A DNA stretch of 64,000 nt, from assembly GCF_037949795.1 (NCBI RefSeq), contig NZ_CP149932.1:1725001-1789000 (forward strand), read 5' to 3'. Below the pieces are notes generated by a model. The model saw only the letters and a list, made by a program, of their open reading frames with translations, did no database searches and was not told where the DNA came from. Both the position numbers and the translations under genes were made by a program. This DNA is from Thioclava sp. GXIMD2076. Its GTDB lineage: Bacteria > Pseudomonadota > Alphaproteobacteria > Rhodobacterales > Rhodobacteraceae. Within the stretch, counting starts at the first letter, position 1. Each line of letters opens with the position of its first letter. Positions 17,511-25,743 of this stretch are shown here, one piece after another.

Positions 17511-19358
17511 ATGCGTGACGATCTTGCCTCAGTCGTGACTTTTCTCGAAGGGGTCCACCCCTACGATACCCTGCCGCGTAACGATCTGGTCCGCGTGGCC
17601 CGATCCTTTGTCCGCAGGGAACTGTCCGAGGGCACCGAGATCTATCATCATGGCGTGCCGCTGGAGGGGCTCTATCTGGTCTGCTCCGGTGCCGTCGAGA
17701 TCCGCGATGCCAATGGCGGGCTCGTCTCTCATCTGGGGCCGCGCAACAGTTTCGGCGAGCGCGGGCTGATGCGCGACGGGCGGGCGGCCACCACGGCGCG
17801 GATGGAGGAGGCCGGTTTGCTCCTGATGCTGCCTGTTGCCGAATTCACGGCATTATGCGCGGCCGTCGAAAGCTTCCACCGGTTTTTCGACCGCTCGCCG
17901 GCGGCCTCGCTATCGGCGCGCGCGCGGTCAGGGGCGGATCTGGCGGGTATGCGGGTGGCGGACCTGCTATCGGGCAAGGTTGTGGCCTGCCGCCCCGAGA
18001 CCAATGTGGTGGAGGCTGCGCGGCTGATGCGCGACCATCATGTGTCCTCGCTGGGCGTAACAGATGCGGAAGGAAGGCTTCTGGGTATCGTTACGCAACG
18101 TGATATGTCGAGTAAGGTTCTGGCCGGCAACTTCCCGACCTCGGCCGAGGTAGGCCGCGTGATGACCCCCGATCCGGTGAGCCTCGGTCCCGAGGCGCTG
18201 GGATCGGATATCCTGCACCGGATGTTCGAGCATGGCATCGGCCATCTGCCGGTGACCGAGGGCGGGCGACTGATCGGCATGATCACCCAGACCGATCTGA
18301 CGCGTTTTCAGGCGGTCAGCTCGGCGGGGCTGATCCACGAGATCGCGCGCGCGCAGGATGTGGCGCAGATGGCCGCGATCACCGCCCGCATCCCGCAGCT
18401 TCTGGTGCAGCTGGTGGGGGCGCATCACGCCCATGAGGTCACTACACGGCTTATCACCGATATCGCCGATGCCGTCACGCGCCGCCTGTTGGGGATGGCC
18501 GAGGCGCAGCTGGGTCCCGCGCCCGCGCCCTGGGTCTGGGCGGCGTGCGGCAGCCAGGGGCGGCAGGAACAGACGGGCGTATCGGATCAGGATAACTGCC
18601 TGATCGTGGATGACAGCGCATCGGATGCGGATATGGAGTATTTTCGCAAATTCGCCCATATCGTCTCGGACGGGTTGCAGGCCTGCGGCTATGTCTATTG
18701 CCCGGGCGATATGATGGCCACCAACCCGCGATGGTGCCAGCGGACCGAAGTCTGGGCGCGCTACTTCCGTAGCTGGATCGCCACGCCCAATCCGGAGGCG
18801 CAGATGCTGGCCTCGGTGATGTTCGACCTGCGGGTGATCGGCGGCACGGCGCCCGCGTTGTTTGAGGCATTACAGGCCCAGACACTGGTCAATGCTGCCA
18901 AAAACTCGATCTTCGTGGCGCATATGATCGCCAATAGCCTCAAACATACGCCGCCTCTGGGGCTGATCCGCGGCTTTGCCACGATCCGCTCCGGCGAGCA
19001 TCGCAACCATATTGATCTCAAACATAACGGCGTGGTGCCCGTGGCCGATCTGGCCCGTGTCCATGCGCTGCGCGGCCGGCTTGTTGCGGTCAATACCCGC
19101 GCGCGGCTGATGGCGGCGCGCGAGGCGGGCACGCTCTCGGTCAGTGGCGGGCAGGACCTGCTGGCGGCCTATGATCTGATCGCCCAGACGCGGCTCGAGA
19201 CCCAGGCCCGCCAGATCCGTCAGGGGCAGGCCCCCGATAATTACCTTGCGCCCTCGGCGCTTCCCGATTTCGAACGCTCGCATCTGCGTGACGCCTTCGT
19301 GGTGGTGCGCTCTCTGCAATCGGCCATGGGCCATGGCAAGGCCAATCTCGGCCAGTAG
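17511..19358 (+). CDS. cNMP-binding / CBS-pair / DUF294 nucleotidyltransferase-like protein
   Basis: A 615-residue soluble protein with four modules. Residues about 15-125 are a cyclic-nucleotide-binding-like beta barrel (GLYLVCSGAVEIRD, FGERGLM). About 145-275 are two CBS domains (VVEAARLMRDHHVSSLGVTD; HRMFEHGIGHLPVTE). About 300-430 is the DUF294 nucleotidyltransferase-like domain with GSQGRQEQTGVSDQDN (GS...DxD) near 346-361. About 455-600 is the DUF294 C-terminal helical domain. The GlnD-like catalytic signature suggests transfer of a nucleotide to a partner protein or a sensor of adenylates. In other proteobacteria I recall such genes beside actP/acs and a DnaQ-like exonuclease gene, as here. 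Confidence 0.88.
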   Translation: MRDDLASVVTFLEGVHPYDTLPRNDLVRVARSFVRRELSEGTEIYHHGVPLEGLYLVCSGAVEIRDANGGLVSHLGPRNSFGERGLMRDGRAATTARMEEAGLLLMLPVAEFTALCAAVESFHRFFDRSPAASLSARARSGADLAGMRVADLLSGKVVACRPETNVVEAARLMRDHHVSSLGVTDAEGRLLGIVTQRDMSSKVLAGNFPTSAEVGRVMTPDPVSLGPEALGSDILHRMFEHGIGHLPVTEGGRLIGMITQTDLTRFQAVSSAGLIHEIARAQDVAQMAAITARIPQLLVQLVGAHHAHEVTTRLITDIADAVTRRLLGMAEAQLGPAPAPWVWAACGSQGRQEQTGVSDQDNCLIVDDSASDADMEYFRKFAHIVSDGLQACGYVYCPGDMMATNPRWCQRTEVWARYFRSWIATPNPEAQMLASVMFDLRVIGGTAPALFEALQAQTLVNAAKNSIFVAHMIANSLKHTPPLGLIRGFATIRSGEHRNHIDLKHNGVVPVADLARVHALRGRLVAVNTRARLMAAREAGTLSVSGGQDLLAAYDLIAQTRLETQARQIRQGQAPDNYLAPSALPDFERSHLRDAFVVVRSLQSAMGHGKANLGQ

Positions 19359-19384
19359 CAAGCGTCAGCTAAAGGAGACCCTTC

Positions 19385-19918
19385 ATGATCATAGATTTTA
19401 TCGCAATGTTCTCGGCGGCGGCACTGGCGGTGCTGGTGGTCTTCGCGGCGCGCCACGGGTTGCGCAAATGGGCCGGTGTGACTTTGCCCAAATGGCTGAT
19501 GCCCGCGATGGCCGGTCTCGCCATGCTGGGCTACACGGTCCATGCCGAATATCGCTGGTATCCCGATCTGAAGGCGGGGCTCGGGGGCGATATGAGCGTG
19601 GTGATGACCGTCGAGGATAGCAATTTGTGGCGCCCGTGGACCTATGCCAAACCGGTCACCACACGGTTCATGGCGGTGGATCTGGCGCAGGTGAGTGACC
19701 CCGCCCCCGGCCTGCGCGAAGGGCGGCTACTGCTGGTCTCGCGCTGGCAGCCTGTTCAGGCGGTGCCGGTGGCCTATGATTGCGCAGGCCATCGCCGCGC
19801 CGATCTGATCGGCGGCGCGCAGCTGTCGGGGAGCGATCTGACGGGCGGTGACTGGCGCGATATCGCGCCTGATGACCCGGCGATGGCCGCGATCTGCGGG
19901 GGGGTGGGCCATGGCTGA
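19385..19918 (+). CDS. Membrane-anchored protein of unknown function
   Basis: 177 residues with two N-terminal hydrophobic helices (about 2-22, IIDFIAMFSAAALAVLVVFAA, and 38-57, KWLMPAMAGLAMLGYTVHAE), followed by a soluble domain of about 115 residues that should face the periplasm or cytoplasm depending on topology. Cys residues occur at DCAGHRRAD and ICGG. I do not recognise a family. An AAAGGAGA site lies before the ATG. The last bases overlap the receiver gene, so it belongs to the DUF294/receiver/kinase-exonuclease operon. Confidence 0.75.
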   Translation: MIIDFIAMFSAAALAVLVVFAARHGLRKWAGVTLPKWLMPAMAGLAMLGYTVHAEYRWYPDLKAGLGGDMSVVMTVEDSNLWRPWTYAKPVTTRFMAVDLAQVSDPAPGLREGRLLLVSRWQPVQAVPVAYDCAGHRRADLIGGAQLSGSDLTGGDWRDIAPDDPAMAAICGGVGHG

Positions 19919-20309
19919 ACGGGGCGACGATGGCATGGCGCGGCGGATACTGATCGTCGAGGACGAGGACAATATCGCCATGGCGCTCGATTTCCTGATG
20001 GGGCGCGAGGGGTTCGAGCATGCGCGGATCTCGACGGGGGCAGGTGCTATCGACTTGATCCGCGACATGCGCCCCGATCTGGTGCTTCTCGATATCATGC
20101 TGCCCGAGGTGTCAGGCTACGAGATCTGCGAGGCCATGCGCCTCGATCCCGATCTGCGGGCGGTGAAAATCCTGATGATGACCGCGCGGGGCTCCTCGGT
20201 GGAGCGTCGCAAGGGGCTGGCGCTCGGGGCGGACGGGTTCATCGCGAAACCCTTCGAGCTCAAGGAGCTGCGCGCCGAGCTGCATCGCCTGCTCGATGAG
20301 GCCGCCTGA
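19911..20309 (+). CDS. Single-domain response regulator (receiver only)
   Basis: 132 residues holding one receiver domain and no output domain. Acidic pair in LIVEDEDN, phosphoacceptor D61 in LVLLDIMLPEVSG, Thr in MMTARG and Lys in FIAKPFE are all present, so it should be phosphorylatable. I use the ATG at 19911, which overlaps the stop of the preceding gene; a second ATG at 19935 (MARRILIVED) is possible. The stop overlaps the start of the kinase-like/exonuclease gene (TGATG at 20307-20311), giving tight coupling. Confidence 0.9.
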   Translation: MAERGDDGMARRILIVEDEDNIAMALDFLMGREGFEHARISTGAGAIDLIRDMRPDLVLLDIMLPEVSGYEICEAMRLDPDLRAVKILMMTARGSSVERRKGLALGADGFIAKPFELKELRAELHRLLDEAA

Positions 20310-22327
20310 TGGAGGCTTGGGGGGCGCGGCTGGGGTTGCGTTTGCGGGTCTTTCTGCTTTTTGCGGCTCTGGCTGTCGGTCTGGTGCTGGCACTGCTGGC
20401 CGGAGCATGGCTGGGCGGGCGGCAGGGGCAGGAGCGGCTGGTGGTCATGGCGCTGGTCTCGGGGCTTTTGGGGGTCACGTTGGTCGCGGGGCTGTGGCTG
20501 TTATTCGATGAACATGTGGCCCGTCCGATCGAGGCTCTTGCAGGCGCGATGCGTCTGGCCGGATGGGGCGATAGCGCCGCCTTTGACGCGCCCTATCTGG
20601 GCGATCTTGGGCCTGCGGGCGCCGCATTGGGCGAGGCGATGTCGGCGCAGAACACGCGCATGGCCCGCGAGGTCGAACAGGCGCTTGCCCAGGCCGCTAC
20701 CTCGCAGGCGCGGCTCGAAGTGCTGCTCGCCGATATGCCGGTGGCGGTGCTTTTGTTGTCACGGGATCTGCGCGTCGTGCTCTATAATCCGCAGGCAGCG
20801 GCCTTGCTGGTGGCGGGGGAGGCCAGACCCGGACTGGGGCGCAACCTGGCCGATTTCGTGGAACTCGCGCCGATTCTGCATGCCATAGACCGCCTGTCGC
20901 ACGAAGAGGATCCGGAGGCGCGCTCGGATCTTCTCTGCACTACCCATGCGGGGCAGGTCCTGACAGGCCATCTGCGCTGTCTGCCGGGAAGCGGTGCGGA
21001 GGGCGGTCATGTGCTGACCCTGCAGGATGTCTCGGCCCAGAGCTCGGCCAGCCGTGCTGCAATGGCCCTCAATGCCGAGATCCTTGCAACGATCACGCCC
21101 GCGATTGCGGCCCTGCATTCGCTGCTCGATACCCTGACCGATCCGCAGGGGCCGCAGGGCGAGGACCGCAGCCGCGTGCGCATGGCGGCGCAGGCGCAGG
21201 TCCGCAGCCTGACGCGCGATCTGCACCGGCTGGGCCAGCAGGCCGAGCGGATCCCCGACTGGACGATGGCCGAGATCCGTGCCTCCGATCTGGCCGAGGC
21301 CGTGCGCGCGCGGATCGGCCGCCCGCTGACGCTCGCCACCAGCTCGCTGATCCTGCGCGCCGATGCCGAGGCGCTGCTCGATCTCTGGGGCCGGATTGTT
21401 CCCGCCGTGGATCGCGAAGGGCGCGGGGAGTTCCGGCTGGAAATCACGGCCGAGGGGGCGGGGGCGCTCATGGCGCTCGAATGGCAGGGAGCGCCATTGC
21501 CATTCGCACAGCTCGACGCGCTCCTGGGCCCGTCCGAACGGCAGGTGCTCGACCGCCATCGCAGCGATATCTGGCCCGAAACCCTGCATGACGGGCGGGC
21601 GCGGCTCTGTCTGCCGCTACGCGATCTGGCGCCGGCTGCGGACCGGCCCGACCGCTACCCCCGCCGCGTCACCTATGATTTCGACCTTCTCGACCGCCAG
21701 CCCCCGGGCGATATCCGCCTGACGCCGCTGGAGCAACTGACCTATGTGGTCTTTGACACCGAGACCACGGGGCTCGATCCCGAAACCGATGCTATCGTGC
21801 AGATCGCGGCACAGCGGATCGTCAATGGCCGCGTCTGCGAAACCTTCGAGATGCTGGTCAACCCCGACCGTCCGATCCCCGCCTCGGCACAGGCCATCCA
21901 CGGGATCAGTGACGAGATGGTCGCTACCGCCCCGACCGCCGCCATAGCAATCGGGAGGTTCCATCATTTCGCACGCGATGCGGTGCTGGTTGCCCATAAC
22001 GCCCCCTTCGATATCGGCCTGCTCCGCGCCGCACTCCGCCGCCATCCGCAACCGCTGACCTTCGAGCATCCCGTGCTCGATACGGTCCTTCTCTCGGCCA
22101 TCCTGTTCGGCCAGAGCCAGTCACACACGCTCGATGCGCTCTGCGACAGGCTCGGCATCCTGATCCCGCCCGAGGCCCGCCACAGCGCGATGGGCGATAC
22201 CGATGCCACCGCGCGCGCCTTCCTGCGCATGCTGCCTGCCCTCAAGTCCAAAGGTCTGCACCGGCTGGCGGACCTCATCATCGCCGCGCGCAAGCATGGG
22301 CGCCTGATCCGTGACCTGAACCTGTAA
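20309..22327 (+). CDS. Membrane sensor-kinase-like protein fused to a DnaQ-type 3'-5' exonuclease
   Basis: 672 residues. Two transmembrane helices (about 11-33 and 44-68) lead into a HAMP-like segment, a PAS-like domain (about 135-240; LADMPVAVLLLSRDLRVVLYNPQA), and a region laid out like HisKA plus HATPase_c (about 245-450). That region lacks an H-box (ATITPAIAALHSLL where a kinase has HELRTP), an N-box and the DxGxG box, so autokinase activity is unlikely. From about 477 an exonuclease domain has all DEDDh residues: D483 and E485 (FDTETTG), D568 (HNAPFD), H625 and D630 (HSAMGD). Translation is coupled to the receiver gene. It is a membrane-tethered exonuclease or oligonucleotide-degrading enzyme with a sensor head; the substrate is unknown. 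Confidence 0.88.
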   Translation: MEAWGARLGLRLRVFLLFAALAVGLVLALLAGAWLGGRQGQERLVVMALVSGLLGVTLVAGLWLLFDEHVARPIEALAGAMRLAGWGDSAAFDAPYLGDLGPAGAALGEAMSAQNTRMAREVEQALAQAATSQARLEVLLADMPVAVLLLSRDLRVVLYNPQAAALLVAGEARPGLGRNLADFVELAPILHAIDRLSHEEDPEARSDLLCTTHAGQVLTGHLRCLPGSGAEGGHVLTLQDVSAQSSASRAAMALNAEILATITPAIAALHSLLDTLTDPQGPQGEDRSRVRMAAQAQVRSLTRDLHRLGQQAERIPDWTMAEIRASDLAEAVRARIGRPLTLATSSLILRADAEALLDLWGRIVPAVDREGRGEFRLEITAEGAGALMALEWQGAPLPFAQLDALLGPSERQVLDRHRSDIWPETLHDGRARLCLPLRDLAPAADRPDRYPRRVTYDFDLLDRQPPGDIRLTPLEQLTYVVFDTETTGLDPETDAIVQIAAQRIVNGRVCETFEMLVNPDRPIPASAQAIHGISDEMVATAPTAAIAIGRFHHFARDAVLVAHNAPFDIGLLRAALRRHPQPLTFEHPVLDTVLLSAILFGQSQSHTLDALCDRLGILIPPEARHSAMGDTDATARAFLRMLPALKSKGLHRLADLIIAARKHGRLIRDLNL

Positions 22328-22330
22328 AAA

Positions 22331-22351
22331 CGGGCGCCATACCGGCGCCCG
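22331..22351. terminator. Hairpin after the sensor/exonuclease gene
   Basis: CGGGCGCC pairs with GGCGCCCG around ATACC, two bases past the stop-proximal A tract. There is no T run on the plus strand. On the minus strand the A tract at 22326-22330 reads as T5, so it could stop transcription from the J-domain gene side. Confidence 0.55.
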
Positions 22352-22358
22352 CTCCTGC

Positions 22359-22426
22359 TTCCATTGTCGTCAAATATCCCGGGGGGAATTGGGGCCGTCA
22401 GGCCCCAAGGGGGGCAGAGCCCCCTT
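22359..22426 (+). repeat. Intergenic two-hairpin repeat, copy 1
   Basis: Core TTCCA-n2-GTC-n3-AAATATCCCGGGGG-GAATT, then hairpin a (GGGGCC GTCA GGCCCC, 22391-22406) and hairpin b (AAGGGGG..GC AGA GCCCCCTT, 22407-22426). It lies between convergent genes and ends 8 bases from the J-domain stop. Three further copies lie at 25601, 25666 and 31626. Confidence 0.75.
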
Positions 22427-22434
22427 ACGCCGGT

Positions 22435-23061
22435 TTACTTGAAGAAACGGCTGTCTTTAAGCTGGTCCCATGCCCAGACGACTTCCTGCAGCATCTCTTC
22501 CTGGCTGCGGTCGCCGCCATTCATGTCGGGGTGAAGCACCTTGATCAGCGCCTTATAGGCTTTGCGCACCTCGGCCTTGGTCTCGGCATTGGTCACCTCG
22601 AGGATTTCGGCGGCCTTGCGTTCGGTCGGCGGTAGCTTGCGTCCCACGGACCGGCGGCCCGGGTTCTGTGTGGCATTATCGCCCAGGATCTCGTGCGGGT
22701 CGGTCACGCCATGGCGGGCGAGGCCCAGCTTCTCGTCATTGGCGCGGTTGAAGGGCTTGGTCGGGCGCTCCCAGACGGTGGCATTGTCGAGGAAGGCCTG
22801 GAATTCCTCCTCCGATTGGCCCTGGAAATAGTTCCAGTTCAGATTGTATTCGCGGATATGCTCTTTGCAGAACCAGAAATACTCGTCCAGAACCTTGGGG
22901 CTCTTGGGTGCGCGATATTGAGCCTGCTCCTCACAGCCTGCCTTGTCACAGACGCGTGTCGAGGTCTCGAATGCCCCCGACATGCCACGGCGGCCCTTCT
23001 GGCGGCGTTTCTTATCTGCCTTCGCCGAGATATTAAAACCAAACGGGTCGTTCTTTTCCAT
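22435..23061 (-). CDS. J-domain protein
   Basis: A 208-residue protein with a C-terminal J domain (about 148-203, AEILEVTNAETKAEVRKAYKALIKVLHPDMNG...), including the HPD tripeptide that stimulates DnaK. The N-terminal part has conserved Cys/His (RVCDKAGCEEQAQYRAP, WFCKEHI), possibly a zinc-binding knuckle. This architecture is common in Rhodobacterales. I start at 23061 (MEKNDPFGF), which fits the family; a reading from 23148 adds 29 low-complexity residues. Confidence 0.85.
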   Translation of the reverse strand: MEKNDPFGFNISAKADKKRRQKGRRGMSGAFETSTRVCDKAGCEEQAQYRAPKSPKVLDEYFWFCKEHIREYNLNWNYFQGQSEEEFQAFLDNATVWERPTKPFNRANDEKLGLARHGVTDPHEILGDNATQNPGRRSVGRKLPPTERKAAEILEVTNAETKAEVRKAYKALIKVLHPDMNGGDRSQEEMLQEVVWAWDQLKDSRFFK

Positions 23062-23234
23062 AAGGGGTGGGTCTCCGTAATCTGACGGCTCGGGGTATCT
23101 GACAGCATTCGGCGAGGCCCCGGGGCCCCTCCGACTCGGGTCACGCATTCTATGTTATTTTCAGGCGGGTGAAAGCCCCGGATGCCAAAAATTGATCGCT
23201 TCCCGGAAGCGCAATTCCGACCCCGCGCGCGGCC

Positions 23235-23795
23235 TCAGCCGGAAGTGCCGGGCGTGGCCGCGCCAAGCTTCGGCGTTGTGCCTTCCTGCACCTTGGCCGA
23301 GAGCGCGCGGGCACGGCGCTCGATGGCGCTGGGGATGCGCAGCGGCTGCGGGCTGCCCGAAGGATCGCCCTGATTGGCCGGATCAAGCATCGGATCAGGG
23401 CTCTTGCGGGGCGCCAGAACCGGCTCGGCGCGCGGCGCCTCCTGCCTGATCCCGTCGGAGACGCTGCTCATGGATCTGGGCTCGGCCACAAGCGGGGCTT
23501 TGGCTACGGGCTTGGCCGCTTGGGTCTCTTCCGAAGAGGCCGGTGCTTTCGGGGCGGCTACCGGTTTCGCACGGCGGAACACCAGCATGTTGTGATACAC
23601 AGTGGCCTTGCCACGCAGCCCGCTGCGCTCTTCGGCGGGCAGGGTCTCGGCGCGCAGATAGTCCCAACCATCGACGGCCATCGCATTGAGCGTTGCGGTC
23701 AGCGTGTTGGCAAACCGGTCCTCGGGCGTCTTCATGCCACGGTCTCGCTCGCCGCGCACGGGCGCGGGAATTACCTTATACTCGTACTCTTGCAT
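23235..23795 (-). CDS. DUF4177 domain protein with disordered tail
   Basis: 186 residues. The first 75 or so (MQEYEYKVIPAP ... GWDYLRAETLPAEERSG ... VYHNMLVFRR) match DUF4177, a small alpha/beta domain. The rest is rich in Pro, Ala, Ser and Lys and probably disordered. The start at 23795 has GAGGCAGAG directly before it. No function is known. It lies between gatB and the J-domain gene, all on the minus strand but with wide gaps. Confidence 0.75.
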   Translation of the reverse strand: MQEYEYKVIPAPVRGERDRGMKTPEDRFANTLTATLNAMAVDGWDYLRAETLPAEERSGLRGKATVYHNMLVFRRAKPVAAPKAPASSEETQAAKPVAKAPLVAEPRSMSSVSDGIRQEAPRAEPVLAPRKSPDPMLDPANQGDPSGSPQPLRIPSAIERRARALSAKVQEGTTPKLGAATPGTSG

Positions 23796-23928
23796 CTCTG
23801 CCTCACACCCTCTGGCCCACACCTCTGGCTTTCGCCATGCTTCGGGGCAGACTTGTCGTGCATTCGGGCCCTTGGGTCAAGTGACACAAGGGTGAGGATC
23901 GGTGGAGTTCCGCCACAACATACGCATG

Positions 23929-23952
23929 AAAAAGGGCGCCGGAGCGCCCTTT
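23929..23952 (-). terminator. Intrinsic terminator of gatB
   Basis: On the minus strand AAAGGGCGC pairs with GCGCCCTTT around TCCG, followed by a T5 run. It lies 22 bases after the gatB stop. Confidence 0.9.
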
Positions 23953-23974
23953 ACCTGCGGATGAAGCGCTGTGC

Positions 23975-25492
23975 TCAAAGGCCCAGCTTCTTCACAACAA
24001 GTTCGTTCACAGCAGCGGGGTTGGCCTTGCCGCCGGTGGATTTCATTACCTGACCGACGAACCAGCCTGCGAGTTTGGGGTTGGCCTTGGCCTTCTCGAC
24101 CTGCGCCGGATTGGCGGCAATCACCTCGTCCACGGCGGTCTCGATGGCCCCCATATCGGTGACCTGTTTCATGCCGCGCTCCTCGACCAGCGCTTCCGGA
24201 TCGCCACCTTCGGTATAGACGATCTCGAACAGATCCTTGCCGATCTTGCCCGAAATATCGCCCGATTTGATCAGCTTGACGATCTTACCCAGCTGCTCTG
24301 CCGAAACCGGCGAGGTGGTCACATCACGGTCGTCTTTCTTCAGACGGCCGAAGAGTTCGTTGATCACCCAGTTGGCCGAAAGCTTGCCATCACCGCCCAC
24401 AGCCAGCACCGCCTCGAAGTAATCGGCATTCTCGACATCGGCGGTCAAAACCGAGGCGTCATATTCCGACAGGCCGAATTCCTTCACGAACCGCGCCTTC
24501 TTGGCATCGGGCAGTTCGGGCATGGAGGCTGCGATATCATCGACCCAAGCCTGCTCGATCTCCAGCGGCAGCAGATCGGGGCAGGGGAAGTAGCGGTAAT
24601 CATGCGCTTCTTCCTTCGAGCGCATGGAGCGCGTCTCGTTCTTGTCCGGATCGTACAGGCGGGTCTCCTGCACGACCTTGCCGCCATCCTCGACGATGGC
24701 GATCTGGCGGCGGGCCTCGACCTCGATCGCGGCCTGGATGAAGCGCATCGAGTTCATGTTCTTGATCTCGCAGCGCGTGCCCAAAATCCCGAAATCGCCG
24801 GTCTCGATGAATTTCTCGTAATCTCCCGGCTTGCAGATCGACACATTCACATCGGCCCGCATATTGCCGTTCTGCATATTGCCGTCACAGGTGCCCAAGT
24901 AACGCAGGATCTGGCGCAGCTTGCCAACATAGGCGGCGGCCTCTTCGGGGCCACGGATATCGGGGCGCGAGACGATCTCCATCAGCGCCACACCTGTCCG
25001 GTTGAGATCGACGAAGGACATATGCGGGTCCATATCGTGGATCGATTTGCCGGCATCCTGCTCGAGATGGATGCGTTCGATACGGACCTTGCGGCCAACA
25101 CCCGGCCCCATGTCGACGAGGATCTCGCCCTCGCCCACAATGGGATGGTAAAGCTGGCTGATCTGATAGCCCTGAGGCAGGTCAGGATAGAAGTAGTTCT
25201 TGCGGTCGAAGGCCGAGAAGAGATTGATCTTTGCTTTCAGACCCAGACCGGTGCGTACGGCCTGCGCGACGCAATAGTCGTTGATAACAGGCAGCATCCC
25301 CGGCATGGCAGCGTCGACAAAGGCCACATTCGAGTTCGGCTCGGCACCGAAGGTGGTAGAGGCACCCGAAAACAGTTTGGCATTCGAATGGACCTGCGCA
25401 TGGACCTCGAGACCGATCACCAGTTCCCAGTCCGACTTGGCCCCTGCGATGACTTTCGGTTTGGGCGCTTCATAAGCGAGATGGTCGAGCAT
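23975..25492 (-). CDS. gatB: Asp/Glu-tRNA amidotransferase subunit B
   Basis: A 505-residue GatB, the kinase/amidation subunit of GatCAB, which turns Glu-tRNA(Gln) or Asp-tRNA(Asn) into the amide form. The signature [16 protein letters not shown] is followed by [15 protein letters not shown], the metal/ATP region [15 protein letters not shown], and a C-terminal YqeY-like helical domain (residues about 340-505) that binds tRNA. The ATG at 25492 is clear. gatA and gatC are not in the window. Confidence 0.96.
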   Translation of the reverse strand: MLDHLAYEAPKPKVIAGAKSDWELVIGLEVHAQVHSNAKLFSGASTTFGAEPNSNVAFVDAAMPGMLPVINDYCVAQAVRTGLGLKAKINLFSAFDRKNYFYPDLPQGYQISQLYHPIVGEGEILVDMGPGVGRKVRIERIHLEQDAGKSIHDMDPHMSFVDLNRTGVALMEIVSRPDIRGPEEAAAYVGKLRQILRYLGTCDGNMQNGNMRADVNVSICKPGDYEKFIETGDFGILGTRCEIKNMNSMRFIQAAIEVEARRQIAIVEDGGKVVQETRLYDPDKNETRSMRSKEEAHDYRYFPCPDLLPLEIEQAWVDDIAASMPELPDAKKARFVKEFGLSEYDASVLTADVENADYFEAVLAVGGDGKLSANWVINELFGRLKKDDRDVTTSPVSAEQLGKIVKLIKSGDISGKIGKDLFEIVYTEGGDPEALVEERGMKQVTDMGAIETAVDEVIAANPAQVEKAKANPKLAGWFVGQVMKSTGGKANPAAVNELVVKKLGL

Positions 25493-25600
25493 ATCCGCAT
25501 TCCTCGTGTCTTTGGCCGGGCTTTGCGCCCCAACGTGCTATCCGCCTTCTAGGACAGGGGCGATGCGGGGGCAAGTGCCTGCTTTGGCCGGATCGCGCGA

Positions 25601-25658
25601 GGGGGCTCTGCCCCCGCGCCTTGCAGGCGCTCCCCCGGGATATTTAGGGACGCTGGAA
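25601..25658 (-). repeat. Intergenic two-hairpin repeat, copy 2
   Basis: Read on the minus strand: core TTCCAGCGTCCCTAAATATC-CCGGGGG (25658-25632), hairpin a GCGCCT GCA AGGCGC (25630-25616) and hairpin b GGGGGC AGA GCCCCC (25615-25601). It is head to head with copy 3, seven bases apart; the two cores pair over 27 bases with one G-T pair. Confidence 0.75.
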
Positions 25659-25665
25659 AACGGCA

Positions 25666-25732
25666 TTCCAGCGTCTCTAAATATCCCGGGGGTGAATTGG
25701 ACAAAGTCCAAGAGGGGGCGCGAGCGCCCCCT
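25666..25732 (+). repeat. Intergenic two-hairpin repeat, copy 3
   Basis: Core TTCCAGCGTCTCTAAATATC-CCGGGGGTGAA (25666-25696), hairpin a TTGGAC AAA GTCCAA (25697-25711) and hairpin b AGGGGGCGC GA GCGCCCCCT (25713-25732). It ends 12 bases from the pepN stop. Confidence 0.75.
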
Positions 25733-25743
25733 GATGCTCGGGG

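Noticed and set aside
22359-22426. Repeat copy 1 as a simple terminator only
   Set aside because: The core sequence and the two-hairpin layout recur at three other sites in both orientations, so it is a repeat family rather than a local terminator.
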